A stretch of 32,513 nucleotides of DNA from Bilabrum cf. latius (GCA_965178125.1 CBCXTV010000014.1:1-32513), one strand, 5' to 3'; positions 7,390 to 16,183 are shown, counted from the first letter of the stretch. Numbers and translations are program-made. Notes: generated from the letters alone by a model not told the origin.

Positions 7390-9584
7390 TCACGCCTGCG
7401 GAGGATTCTGTCGCATCTTCAGCACTGCGATGAGATACTCGTCGTTCAATTCACGCCCCTTACGCTTCAGTTTCGCCTTTCTCCTTTCTGCGTTTTTGAG
7501 GTTCTTCGCGACCTGCTTCTTCAGGTCGCGCGCTTTGTTTTTTTCCGCTCTCATGCGGTCGATCTACTCGAGCAAAGTCTCAGAGTTCCTTACCGCTGCC
7601 GGAGGCTTTGGTCGGTCCGACGCCTCCCACTTTGCCGGCACCGCTTCTACCTCTGCGTTTCTGCTGTGACCATCACAGCTTCTTCGCCTTTGTCGATGAC
7701 GGCATCGACGGACGTGGCCCCAGGCGCACTCCCCGGGGATCGCGGCGGCGAGACGGTTTTGCGATCGCTGTCGGCGTCGCTGGCGGCGTCCTGGGTCGTC
7801 ATGGCGCCGGTGTGCTGGGTTCTGGAACTAACTCGGCTGACGCCGTCGTCGCTGCCGCGCGTCGGGTGGCAATAGGAGAACGCTCAGCCCGACGTCGGTA
7901 TGTCATGCGATGCGCGCGTGGAATGTTATGCATTCGCGGGCCATGCAGCAGAGTGGCGAAAGCAGCATCGATGTCGACAACGCTACGATCCGGGAAGACA
8001 CTTTGTATTTCATGGAACGATGGCCACTCATGCACATCCTCGGGCACTGTTTGCCACTGCAGTAAACTGAGAACGCGTTTTGACACACTCATTTGCGAGC
8101 CCTCAAGCCCATTGCTATGGAATGTTTGATCTCACGTGCGTCGCCGTATGACACGATCGAATGCCGCGAGCACGGCGTGGAAAAGCGCATGTGGCCATCG
8201 CTCGCGCGGTAACGCGTGCGCGATGCGGAGCTGATATTCATGTTCAATGGCGCGCTTGTAAATCGCGAAGATGTGCGTGTCGCAAGGCTGGAGCGCCCAC
8301 GTCATTTTCGCGGGGATTAGATGGTAGTGGAAATTGAGTCGACTTGCCGTATGCCATACGGCGCGACCCAGGTGAGCTCGATACGTGTCCGCGCTAAGAG
8401 TAAAGTGATGCGTGTCTCGGAACGCATGGAGGGCATCGGCGAGCACGCGCAGCGTGCAACACATTAATTTGGTGGTCATCCCCCCCTTTGCGCCTCGTAA
8501 GAGAAGCACATTCGGAGGGAGCGCGCGGCGGAGGGCGTCAAATTGCTCGCGACTCACAATGCGGTCTGAGAAGAGGAATATGGTCGGCAAGTGGGGTTGG
8601 ATGTCGCTGTTGTTGGCGATGAAGATGATCTGTGTGATCATGCTCCGCATCTCACGCTTCGGAGTCGGTTGACGCAAGCCTCCCGCTGCGCGAACTCGGC
8701 GTCGGGCTTCTTCCACAAGAAAACCTGCCTGTGAAACTGCGGTGAGTCGGATGCTTGTTTCGTCCATGTTCACGTGGACCGGGCACTTGTCCGGCGGCGC
8801 GAAGGCCCGCAAGAAGTTGCACCATTTCCACACCGCGCGTGCCGCGAAATTCGTTTTGAGCCGGTTTTTTACTCAAATTTGGGGGCGTTTTCCGGGCCCA
8901 GAGTGTATTTGTTCTATATGTGCGGACCCCGAAACCAGGGCCGCTATATGGCCCCGTTTTGGGTTTTCTTCGTGAAACGTCGGATGTGTTTTTGCCACTG
9001 TCCGGTGGCCTTTAGGCGTCGTCGATCCACACATTCTGCATCGAGTCGAAGCCCGGTTCCGAGCGACACCTGCCAGCGTCGTCGCCAACGCCGGCACCAC
9101 TGTCGGATGCTTTGTCTTTTTCTAGATGCCTCGGGTCCGGCTCCCGCGGATCGGTACTCGTGAGCCTGCGTAATGTCGAGGAAACGTTCGTCGTCGGTGC
9201 GAGTGTATTGGCGTAGTTCTGCTCGTGAACCCACCTGTGCAGATCATGTTCTCGCAAGAACCGCGATGTCATCGTGGCCGCTTGTAGACGCTCTGACCTC
9301 CATGGACGTTGTTGCTCTCGGAGCACACCGTCTTCCGTAAGAGGAGCGTGCCATGCACGAAGACTTGCGATCGCGTCGTCAAGAGCCGGAGCCGGTGCAT
9401 TCCGCCATTTTTGGCGCAGATAAGCCTCTGCGGTGACGACGTCAACGAAGACCGCCAAAAATCGGGCGTGTCTTTCCAGTTGTGCTATGCGAGCTGTTTG
9501 CCGCCGGTGTTGCTCTCTGGCACGCCGAACTGCCTGCTGAAGCGCCCGCGTCGCGTTCGCGAGCGACGCGATTGTCGCTTCCAT
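7390..9584 (-). CDS. Multi-exon DDE (pogo/Tc1-superfamily-like) transposase, copy 1; one in-frame TGA
   Basis: The coding sense is spread over three frames that join into one gene. The N-terminal exon starts at ATG 9584 with a coiled, Arg-rich segment and an RWVHEQN motif, and is open to about 9186. A helical Arg/Trp segment (IRQWCRRWRRRW) lies at about 9129-9033 in another frame. The catalytic exon starts at 8871: WKWCNFL, then Asp in VNMDETS (codon 8764), Asp in LSADTY (8389) and Asp in LQPCDTH (8281). The last two acids are 36 residues apart (DD36D). The C-terminal exon, ATG 7554 to TGA 7390, encodes a Lys-rich coil (KARDLKKQVAKNLKNAERRK). Splice joints: 9032-8872 is well supported, 9185-9130 and 7593-7564 are possible. 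An in-frame TGA at 8134-8132 sits where relatives, as I recall them, have Trp, and the reading resumes in the same frame (FHSNGLEGSQMSVSK). The gene may be slightly decayed. Terminal inverted repeats were not found by eye. Confidence 0.7.
8872..9032 (-). other. Predicted GT-AG spliceosomal intron in the transposase (copy 1)
   Basis: On the minus strand the 161-nt segment begins GTGTGG after exon sequence ...GCAGAAT and ends TTTGAG before TAAAAAACC. Every frame across it contains stops. Removing it joins a phase-1 exon end to the catalytic exon exactly in frame. It leaves 25 residues between the RRRW segment and AVWKW, the spacing I recall for related transposases. The equivalent segment in copy 2 is 23514-23674. 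An alternative is that the gene is a pseudogene with frameshifts, but a canonical intron that restores both frame and spacing is simpler. Confidence 0.6.
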
Positions 9585-9600
9585 GGCCCGAGTGTGGTGG

Positions 9601-9633
9601 TACGATTCGATCGTACACAGGCATATTAATATG
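9601..9633. promoter_or_regulatory. Paired small palindromes upstream of the transposase ATG
   Basis: TACGA/TCGTA (9601-9615) and the perfect 12-mer CATATTAATATG (9622-9633) lie 17 to 49 bases upstream of the transposase ATG at 9584. The AT-rich palindrome could be an operator or a core promoter element. Copy 2 is 24243-24275. Confidence 0.3.
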
Positions 9634-9924
9634 TGTCTCGAGCCGAGAGCAATGCGGGGGCGAGCCACTGATGGGAAGCTTCATGTCAAGTCCCATTTCC
9701 GACAGTGCGCTCGATCCTGAGCCCCATTCCCGAACATGCGCCCGTGCGTTGGTGAAGGGTATCGGTGTGTCGCGCGCACTTTTGTGCTGTCGTTACTCGG
9801 TCGGTGGTTCGTGTGCAGATATCCGCACGCTCCTGCCGTGCGCGGTAGACCTGCGGGTGATTTCATTTTCCCGTAATTGCGTGCCGGAGCGATTATGTCT
9901 GAGCGATTCTGCGATCATGCTGGG

Positions 9925-9966
9925 ATCGAAATGAAGACGGCGACGGGCTCGTTTCATCATTTCGAT
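9925..9966 (+). repeat. Conserved-loop hairpin element 4
   Basis: 10-bp arms ATCGAAATGA (9925-9934) and TCATTTCGAT (9957-9966). The inner stem AGACG/CGTTT follows after a 2-nt right-arm bulge, and the loop is GCGACGGGCT. It lies about 50 bases before the third G-rich array. Copy 2 is 24567-24608. Confidence 0.65.
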
Positions 9967-10015
9967 ATGGTGGAGATGGGCACAGCGAAACTGTCGTTTC
10001 GCCAATGTCACCAGT

Positions 10016-10368
10016 GGGCGGGCGGGCGGGCAGGCGGGTGGGCGGGCGGGCGGGCGGGCGGGCGGGCGGGCGGTCGTGCGGGGGGGCGAGCGGGCGGCCG
10101 GGCGGGCGGGCGGGCGGGTGCGCGGGCGCGCGGGACGGCGGGCGGGCGGGCGTTCGCTCGGGTGGGCGGGCGGGCGCCCGGACGGGCGGGCGGTCGCCTG
10201 CGCGGGCGGGCGGGCGGGCGGGCGGGCGGACGGGCGGGCGGGCGGCCGGGCGCGGGCGGGCGGGCGGGCTGGGACTTGCGGGTGGGTGGTCGGTCGCGGG
10301 TGGGCGGGCGGGTCGGCGCGGGCGGGCGTGTGGGCGCGGGCGGGCGGGCGGGCGGGTGCGCGCGGGCG
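10016..10368 (+). repeat. G-rich GGCG array 3 (copy 1), purest
   Basis: The longest and most regular GGCG array, with uninterrupted stretches of GGGC units. G-rich strand is plus, as in all four arrays. Copy 2 is 24658-25010. It falls between hairpin elements 4 and 5. Confidence 0.92.
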
Positions 10369-10444
10369 AACACGCTTACCCCCAAACATAAGGAACGCTT
10401 GATTGCGGAACGGAGATACTGACGACATGAGACCACTTCATGCG

Positions 10445-10470
10445 CGGGACGGCTGAAGGCTCGTTTCCCG
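10445..10470 (+). repeat. Conserved-loop hairpin element 5
   Basis: Outer stem CGGG/CCCG, inner stem ACG/CGT, right-arm bulge TT, loop GCTGAAGGCT. About 50 bases around it are similar to the surroundings of element 6 (a GACATG..GAC..CTT..ATGC.CGGGACGG pattern). Copy 2 is 25087-25112. Confidence 0.55.
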
Positions 10471-10503
10471 GCTGAAGATAGAGTCGCGATGGTCCTTCCT
10501 CGG

Positions 10504-10593
10504 CCGCCGCCATCGAAATCCATGCCGCTGCCACCGAAATCCATGCCGCCGCCGCCACCGAAATCCATGCCGCCGCCACCACCGAAATCCATG
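10504..10593 (+). repeat. Minisatellite A, 21/24-bp units (copy 1)
   Basis: Units built on GAAATCCATGCCGCCGCCAC, with spacings of 21, 24 and 24 bases. All spacings are multiples of three, so every frame stays in register: Pro/Lys-Ser-Met on plus, Met-Asp-Phe-Gly on minus. Copy 2 is 25146-25235. Confidence 0.85.
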
Positions 10594-11923
10594 CTCGCGC
10601 CACACATGCCGCTGGTGGAGCAGGCATGCGCGTTGGACACATGCCTCCGGCGCCGCACGGCTTGATCTGGGAGCGATTGCTGGAGGCCACCATGCCGGCT
10701 CCAGTGGAGGAGGACTCGCGCGGCTGCTGTCACCCTAGGAGGCCCGGCCTCCTGATCGAGGCTGAGCTCCGAGAATAGAAAGACGTGGCCGAGCCAGGCG
10801 CCGTTCACAGTTACGGCCCCGGTCGACTGGCCATGGAACCCCTGCAAGGCAAGAAGGAACGTCGCTTTCGGCACTTGGACCCCTCTGCCCACCGGAAGGA
10901 ATTGGTCTTCCTCGCCACCCACTGATGCTGGCCTCCCCAGCATTCCCGCAGCTGGCCAATATAATACAACGTCATCGCCGAGCTCGGGAACACCAAGCAG
11001 AAAGTGTTCTGCGAAATGTTCAAGTTCACCCGGCGGCCGCCGAGGGCAGTCAGTGAGCCACGCCGGCCGGCATGCTCGCGGTCATTCTACTTCTGTACGA
11101 CTTTCCGCGGCGCGTCTAGAGGCGGACGGACCACTTGAGCTCTCAAGGCGGGCTCCGAAAGCTCTTTCGAACAGCGATCCAGGAATACCTCGCACAGCGG
11201 GCTCACTTGGATCGCCCCTACGCTGGTCACACACGGGTTGACGCTTGACCGGCGAGCTCTACGGCGCCCTCCGACGAGTCGGAATTCCGCCTCGTTTAGG
11301 TAGTATACGTGAACCGAGTGACGCGGAGAGCAGGTGGAAAAAAAGCGCACTGGTGAATGGTAGGTCCCACGACCTGTTGGCGTCCCCTTTTCGAGCACCC
11401 CTTTCGGGGCCAAAACCCGGCCCGCGAAGCGTCCCTACGAACTGTTGACGATCCCCTCTTTCGAGCACACCTTTCGGGACCCAAATCTGGCCCCGAAAAC
11501 AAGCCCGCCCAAGGGCGCTTTGTGTCACGCTACTGTGGGGTCCTCGAGGGCCCCAAAAAAGGAACCGGGGACGGGCCTCGAAAAGGGTCGCGACCGGGGC
11601 CCCTTTCAAGCGCCGCGGTCCCATGAGAGCAAGACTGATGTACACCTGGAGGTGAGGCCTTGCCTCGGACCGACAAGCGAAGCGCTCCGTCTCCCGATCC
11701 ACCCGGGTCGGCCCATGCGGAATCCGGCGATCGTGGCATTTGGCGGTAGTCAGTGACCCAGGATGGGCCTCCAGATGGGGCCGGCGAAGCGCTCGCCCTG
11801 TGGTCCTTGCGATAGGAAAAGCTGGGAATGGCGGACCGCGGGCTGCTGCGACTGGAGCGTCAAAGTCAACAAGGTCCCAGAAAGGACGCGGTGCCACCTG
11901 GCCCAACACGAGCTGGTGTACTA
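10594..11923. other. Gene-less region with degraded duplicated blocks
   Basis: No recognisable gene. A block GAGGCCCGGCCTCYTGATCG at 10740-10765 recurs at 12664-12690, and AGCTGGGAATGGCG at 11819 recurs at 12707. This suggests that 10.5-12.8 kb is built from duplicated and decayed modules carrying the same minisatellite. A 238-codon minus frame (11259-11975) exists but resembles no family. Confidence 0.4.
11371..11497 (+). repeat. Degenerate 69-70-bp tandem pair
   Basis: ACCTGTTGGCGTCCCC...TTTCGAGCACC..CTTTCGGG..CCAAA..C.GGCCC occurs at about 11371-11428 and again at 11440-11497. Similar TTTCG/CGAAA patterns lie beside the palindrome at 1590-1603. No coding sense was recognised. Copy 2 is 26013-26139. 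Confidence 0.6.
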
Positions 11924-12068
11924 GGCGTGCGCGGCGCCACGTGGAGCTTAGGGTGCCGATCAGCTTCCTTTGCAACCGCTACGCCACCTGGACCCCTGCC
12001 ACACAGAGAGACGCCTGACCCTTGCCACACAGAGAGATGCCGACAGCGCGCTGCCAGCGAAAGCACAT
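11924..12068 (+). repeat. 143-bp dispersed duplicate, left copy
   Basis: The block from GGCGTGCGCGGCGCCACG through CCACACAGAGAGATGCCGAC is repeated at 12300-12442 with only a few differences. Each block contains an internal direct repeat of TGCCACACAGAGAGA. The two blocks flank minisatellite B. In unit copy 2 the pair is 26566-26710 and 26941-27082. Confidence 0.85.
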
Positions 12069-12105
12069 TGGGCGAAGCGGACCCGGACATCGTCGAGACC
12101 CTGGA

Positions 12106-12293
12106 GAAATCCATGCCGGCGCTATCGAAATCCATGCCGCCGCCGCCATCGAAATCCATGCCGCTGCCATCGAAATCCATGCCGTCGCCACCGAAATCTT
12201 TGCCGCCGCCGCCATCGAAATCCATCCCGCCGCCAGCATCGAAATTCATGCCGCCGCCACCGAAATCCATGCCGCCGCCGCCATCGACATCCG
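12106..12293 (+). repeat. Minisatellite B, 21/24-bp units (copy 1)
   Basis: Nine degenerate units of the same type as minisatellite A with spacings of 21 or 24 bases. On plus it follows an open stretch containing EADPDIVETLEKSMPALSK, so part of it might encode a Pro-rich tail. Copy 2 is 26748-26935. Confidence 0.85.
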
Positions 12294-12299
12294 TGCCGG

Positions 12300-12442
12300 G
12301 CGTGCGCGGCGCCACGCGGAGCTGAAGATGCCGATCAGCTTCCTCTGCAACCGCTACGCCACGTGGACCCCTGCCACACAGAGAGACACCCGATCCCTGC
12401 CACACAGAGAGATGCCGACGGCGCGCTGCCAACGGAAGCATA
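12300..12442 (+). repeat. 143-bp dispersed duplicate, right copy
   Basis: Partner of 11924-12068. The pattern block, minisatellite, block, minisatellite suggests segmental duplication of a composite of about 375 bases. Confidence 0.85.
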
Positions 12443-12475
12443 TGCCGCTGGTGTAGAAGGCCCGACGCCGACGCC

Positions 12476-12643
12476 GCCACCGAAATGCATACCGCCGCCA
12501 CCGAAAATCCATGCCGCCGCAGCTATCGAAATCCATGCCGCCGCCACCGAAATCCATGCCGGCGCCGCCTCCGAAATCCATGCCGCCGCCATCGAAATCC
12601 ATGCCGCTGCCACCGAAATCCATGCCGCCGCAGCCACCGAAAT
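12476..12643 (+). repeat. Minisatellite C, 21/24-bp units (copy 1)
   Basis: Same unit family, separated from B by a duplicated 143-bp block. Copy 1 has one extra A (GAAAATCC near 12505) absent from copy 2 (27117-27285), which breaks the triplet register in copy 1 only. Confidence 0.85.
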
Positions 12644-13019
12644 CCGGCCGCGATCTCTCTGCGAGGCCCGGCCTCTTGATCGAGGCTGAGCGCGGACGAT
12701 AGGAAGAGCTGGGAATGGCGCGCGGACCGCGAAGATGTGACGCGGGCACGTTCCACGGAGCAAGGCGGATTCGGTGTCCATGCGCCGGAGCGAAACCTTT
12801 TCGGGGGATACGTGCGGATGTGGCTGGCCGATGCAGAATGAATGATATCATCGAGCGTACGGCCTCGCTTGCCACACCCGTTCTTCTACGCCGCGGCGTT
12901 AGATTCGGCGAGATCGAGCTGCAATCGCCGAGAGCGGTACTACAACTCCGTCTCGCCAGCCCACCGTCACTTTCAATCAAATCCGCTGGAATTTTCCAGC
13001 GCTGTGCGGGAACGCGAAA

Positions 13020-13421
13020 TTGAGAACGCGCACCTCCGAGGAATTCCTGTTCGAGACTTTCCTTGGTTTTGACCCAACACTGGTGATTGAGGCTACAGCG
13101 GCGGCCGAGCGGGTGGTGGCAGCAGCGGGCGCAGCATGTGAAAAAGTGCTGGTGGATGGTAAGCTATCATCAACATTACATCTACAACAAATGTACTCGG
13201 AACTCCTCGCCATGATCAGCCAATCCAAAACGCCAGGCATCTTTGTATGTTTGTCATCGGTGCCGTCAGGGGCTGCCAACAAGGTGAGTCTCGCAAGCGT
13301 CTATATCCTCAATTCATGCCAGACCCAGGCGCACCATTTCCATCCGCGCTTTCTCAATGGCGGCAGAAAATGTCGGCTCCCACCCTTGTGCGGGCGGGCG
13401 GGCGGGCGGGCGGGCGGATGA
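13020..13421 (+). CDS. Hypothetical plus-strand ORF running into G-rich array 4
   Basis: The open frame has no good ATG at its start and contains TSEEFLFETFLGFDPTLVIE and an Ala-rich helix-like stretch. It runs into array 4, so its end is not meaningful. A strong 5' splice-site match AAG|GTGAGT lies at 13281-13289. A possible 39-nt in-frame intron (13284-13322, ending CCAG) would leave the frame open either way. Copy 2 is frameshifted by indels. It may be an exon fragment of an unrecognised gene. Confidence 0.2.
   Translation: MRTRTSEEFLFETFLGFDPTLVIEATAAAERVVAAAGAACEKVLVDGKLSSTLHLQQMYSELLAMISQSKTPGIFVCLSSVPSGAANKVSLASVYILNSCQTQAHHFHPRFLNGGRKCRLPPLCGRAGGRAGG
13391..13418 (+). repeat. G-rich GGCG array 4, short (copy 1)
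   Basis: Seven consecutive CGGG units. The copy 2 equivalent (28026-28053) is slightly rearranged (ctgggcggcggg), so the length varies between copies. Confidence 0.85.
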
Positions 13422-13760
13422 ATGGGGTATTACGCGTATATGCCACCGTTAGCACGACTTTTGTCGGCGATACATCGAATGCTGATACCAAGCACGATCC
13501 GCACTGTGATAACTCCATGCTTTTTTAATGCGTCCTACCATTCTCCCACCAGCTTCGCACTGTCGTCGACTGATCGCATCCTGGTTGCAGCGCGGTCGTC
13601 CGCGCAATGCAAACCAGTGATTGCAGCGGCAACAGCTTCTCCACCAGGTATGTCCCGGCGTCGTTTGGGTCGGCGCCGAAGTGTGTGACAATCAGCCTCC
13701 GGAATAAAAAATGGTCGGATTGCTCACAAAGCCAATGAGGACATGTGACGAGCTTATGCA

Positions 13761-13786
13761 CGGGACGGCGACAGGCTCGTGTCCCG
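13761..13786 (+). repeat. Conserved-loop hairpin element 6
   Basis: Outer stem CGGG/CCCG, inner stem ACG/CGT, right-arm bulge GT, loop GCGACAGGCT exactly matching the consensus. Copy 2 is 28399-28424. Confidence 0.6.
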
Positions 13787-13794
13787 GCATGGGA

Positions 13795-13820
13795 CGGGGC
13801 GGCGAAGGGCTCGTTCCCCG
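13795..13820 (+). repeat. Conserved-loop hairpin element 7
   Basis: Arms CGGGG (13795-13799) and CCCCG (13816-13820) enclose CGGCGAAGGGCTCGTT. It is 8 bases after element 6, forming a tandem pair. Copy 2 is 28433-28456, slightly altered by indels. Confidence 0.55.
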
Positions 13821-14398
13821 GTTCACAATTGCAAGAACTCGTGCATTGACCAACATGTGTCTCGAGAAATTATGCCACACTCACAGCTCCTCGAAATTGC
13901 GTAACACCCAATGCTCGGCACAAAAGAATGCGTGTCATGCAACGATTGCTTCATGGAGCACCACGACTGGCCGACCGTTCTGGATGTGGACGAAACTCTG
14001 CGGCTCGAAATCCGCATAGGTACTTCTGTTGCGCATGGGATGCCCGATCTCATTACGCGCTCACAATCCGGCATCGACAAGGACGTCATCGAAATCGATG
14101 ACGAGACTACCGCTCATGCTTACTCTGCTCCCTGCGGCGCAACTCCCGGTCGATGTCGGCGCCCCGCGACGCGCCTGCAAAAGCGCGGCCTCCCCGCTGC
14201 GCTAGAGCTCCGTCGCGTGCGCCGCGCGGACCGGCAACCATGTGCCGCCGATGCCCTCGTCGGGCTGACGCTTCCGCCTCTTCGGCGTCGCTGTGCGAAC
14301 ACGCGCGCGGCCCCGGACGGAATCCACCCCAGCAAAGAAATGACGCGATGAGCGCGCGCGGACATGGATTCCGCATCGCTCACATACGTCGGCACATG

Positions 14399-14650
14399 TT
14401 ATGTCTCGACATGAATATGTGCAATCTGCATCCTGCGCATACACCAGCATCTCCGACATGTATCATGCAGTGAAACAAAACCAATCGCCAAACACCGCAA
14501 CAAATGAAAATCGGAAATTTCAACGCTCATATGCATGAAATGACAATGTGCATCTTTCTCGAGTCGAACAGCGACCCACTGCAGAAGTGGCGAAGGCGAC
14601 GACGGCATCCACGCCAAAGCGCGCGCTCGCGCGCCCGATCCTGTGGACAT
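14399..14650 (-). CDS. Hypothetical 83-aa ORF spanning the unit boundary
   Basis: ATG at 14650 to TAA at 14399. The second half (SVEISDFHLLRCLAIGFVSL and a Cys/His-rich tail) looks protein-like, the first half is low in information. No family recognised. The equivalent in copy 3 is frameshifted by indels. Could be chance. Confidence 0.15.
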   Translation of the reverse strand: MSTGSGARARALAWMPSSPSPLLQWVAVRLEKDAHCHFMHMSVEISDFHLLRCLAIGFVSLHDTCRRCWCMRRMQIAHIHVET

Positions 14651-16183
14651 GACGCCGAACCACGGCGAAAGGCTCGTTTAGTTCGACGCGATCACGCACC
14701 GCATCAGCCGCCGCGACGCTGCCACGCAGACGCCGGGGGTGAGCGCGATCGACCGCCGGTCGACTCCGCGCTGCGGCGCGCCGTGCGCCGCGCCTCGCCA
14801 GTGCGGCGGTCGTCGTTCCACAACTCGCCAAACGGGAGGACGGTGCCATCTGCGGCCCGTCCTGCCGCAAGGGGGAGAAACTCCGCGCCGGTGATGCACG
14901 CATGCAACGTGAGCAAACCTGGCGGGCGCTCGACGATCACACGCCACGTTGTTCGCACCACCAATCAGGTGCTTCCATCGTTCTGCCGCTCGCCGAAACA
15001 TGTCACGGAATCGACAGCAAGGGCACCACTCTGGGCGCCGACTTGCCGCTCCAGAACGTCTGTGACCCAACGCGCGTGGGTATCGCTCGCCATGTTGGCG
15101 ACAACGCATGCGCACAGACGGGACTTTCCTGAAAGCCATGTATGAGCGCGCACGTAAAAACGAGTAAATGCGCGGAACCGAATTCCCACAAGCTCGGTTG
15201 CATCAACATCCAAAAATTTCCACATACGAACTTCGAACCGTGTTTTACGTCGCTCGCAAAGTGAAACGCGACAGCCCCATATCAGCATGGTCCCCTAATC
15301 CGTGCTTCGCCCCGCGGTCTCAGAACCTGCCATTCATGCGCATGAATCGGAGACCAAACTTACATAGCAAAGAAGCAAGGGGGTCCAAAAACAAAAACAA
15401 AGCGGGAGAAGGTTCAAAACAGCGAAAATGCGGGAAGTACAGACGATGGGAAGGGAGGGCGAGCAAAAGAAATATGCGTAGAACACGTCATGCGGTAACG
15501 ACAAATCACTCACAATCCCAAGGCGGACCTACATAGGCTCGTACATGTTGACACACTATGCAACAACATGATTCTGTCAACGATTATATGACGACATGTG
15601 CGACATGGAGGCAAAATCGTTCATGCGTTGGATGCAACATCCATCATCACACCGCCGAATATCCCGAGAACTGTCCTCCCTGTCAGCGACTCTCGGTGGA
15701 ACGCACGCGTTACCGATCGCCGACTCGCAACAAGAAATATGAGACAGGCTTGCGATCACGTCGGCGCTTGTGTGGGCTGTGTGCGTACGGAGATTCCCAA
15801 ACTTGGCTCACGTTAGCCCGCACGACATGATTACGGTTGCAATGATCCAACCTCATACGCGTGCAACACGCCCTGGAACGTCCCATCACACCGTCGCAGA
15901 ATCAGGCCCATCATGCGAACGAAACACATCCCATGCCTTAAGAATGTGACGGCGAGAACCCGTGCGGGAGCAAACAGAACGAGATTTGGAAAAAAAACAG
16001 CACGGAGGGTGGGAAAGGAAATAAGCGCGGAAAAGGGGATTTCCTCCAGCGACGCACAGGGAGGAGCGAGGCGGGGCTAGGAAAGGGGACCAGAATTGGG
16101 GCCGCAGGCAGGTGACGAATCCGCGACCCCGATTTCAGGACCGCGGGTCTCGTTTGAGACCGTTTCCGGCCCAGGAAAATGGA

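Larger units (their letters stand above)
13692..14117 (-). pseudogene. Unassigned minus-strand open stretch C, three internal TGAs
   Basis: From ATG 14117 the frame reads MSGSLVIDFDDVLVDAGL, then TGA (14063), a 41-codon stretch including FVHIQNGRPVVVLHEAIVA, TGA (13937), HAFFCAEHWVLRNFEEL, TGA (13883), then an open run to TGA 13692. The pieces look like one protein and no TAA or TAG occurs. Copy 2 is disturbed by indels, so it cannot confirm the frame. Family not recognised. Confidence 0.28.
1..14641 (+). repeat. 14.64-kb tandem unit, copy 1 (complete)
   Basis: The sequence starting at base 1 (tgtggacatgacgccgaacc) recurs at 14642 and again at 29284, giving periods of 14641 and 14642 bases. 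Everything in copy 1, including both recognisable genes, iterons, hairpins and G-rich arrays, recurs in the same order and orientation. The first base of the unit is arbitrary because the window simply opens there. The interior (about 2.3 to 12.4 kb) matches copy 2 with only scattered differences. The structure fits a circular element unrolled by assembly, a rolling-circle concatemer, or a chromosomal tandem array; the sequence alone does not decide. Confidence 0.97.

Noticed and set aside
11259-11975. 238-codon minus ORF
   Set aside because: No recognisable motif, spans a degenerate tandem repeat, and no ATG-led coding signal; treated as chance.
10504-12643. Possible CRISPR-like array in the repeated blocks
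   Set aside because: Units are directly abutting 21/24-bp minisatellite repeats without spacers of constant length, and no cas genes are present.
13425-13433. GGGTATTAC resembling a CRESS origin nonanucleotide
   Set aside because: No flanking stem or iterons, and copy 2 has C in place of the first T, so it is not conserved between units.
4467-14117. A general TGA=Trp genetic code for the element
   Set aside because: Rep and the transposase exons use TGG at about 27 Trp positions and TGA at one; TGA is the commonest stop triplet in this composition, so TGA-only interruptions are expected fairly often.
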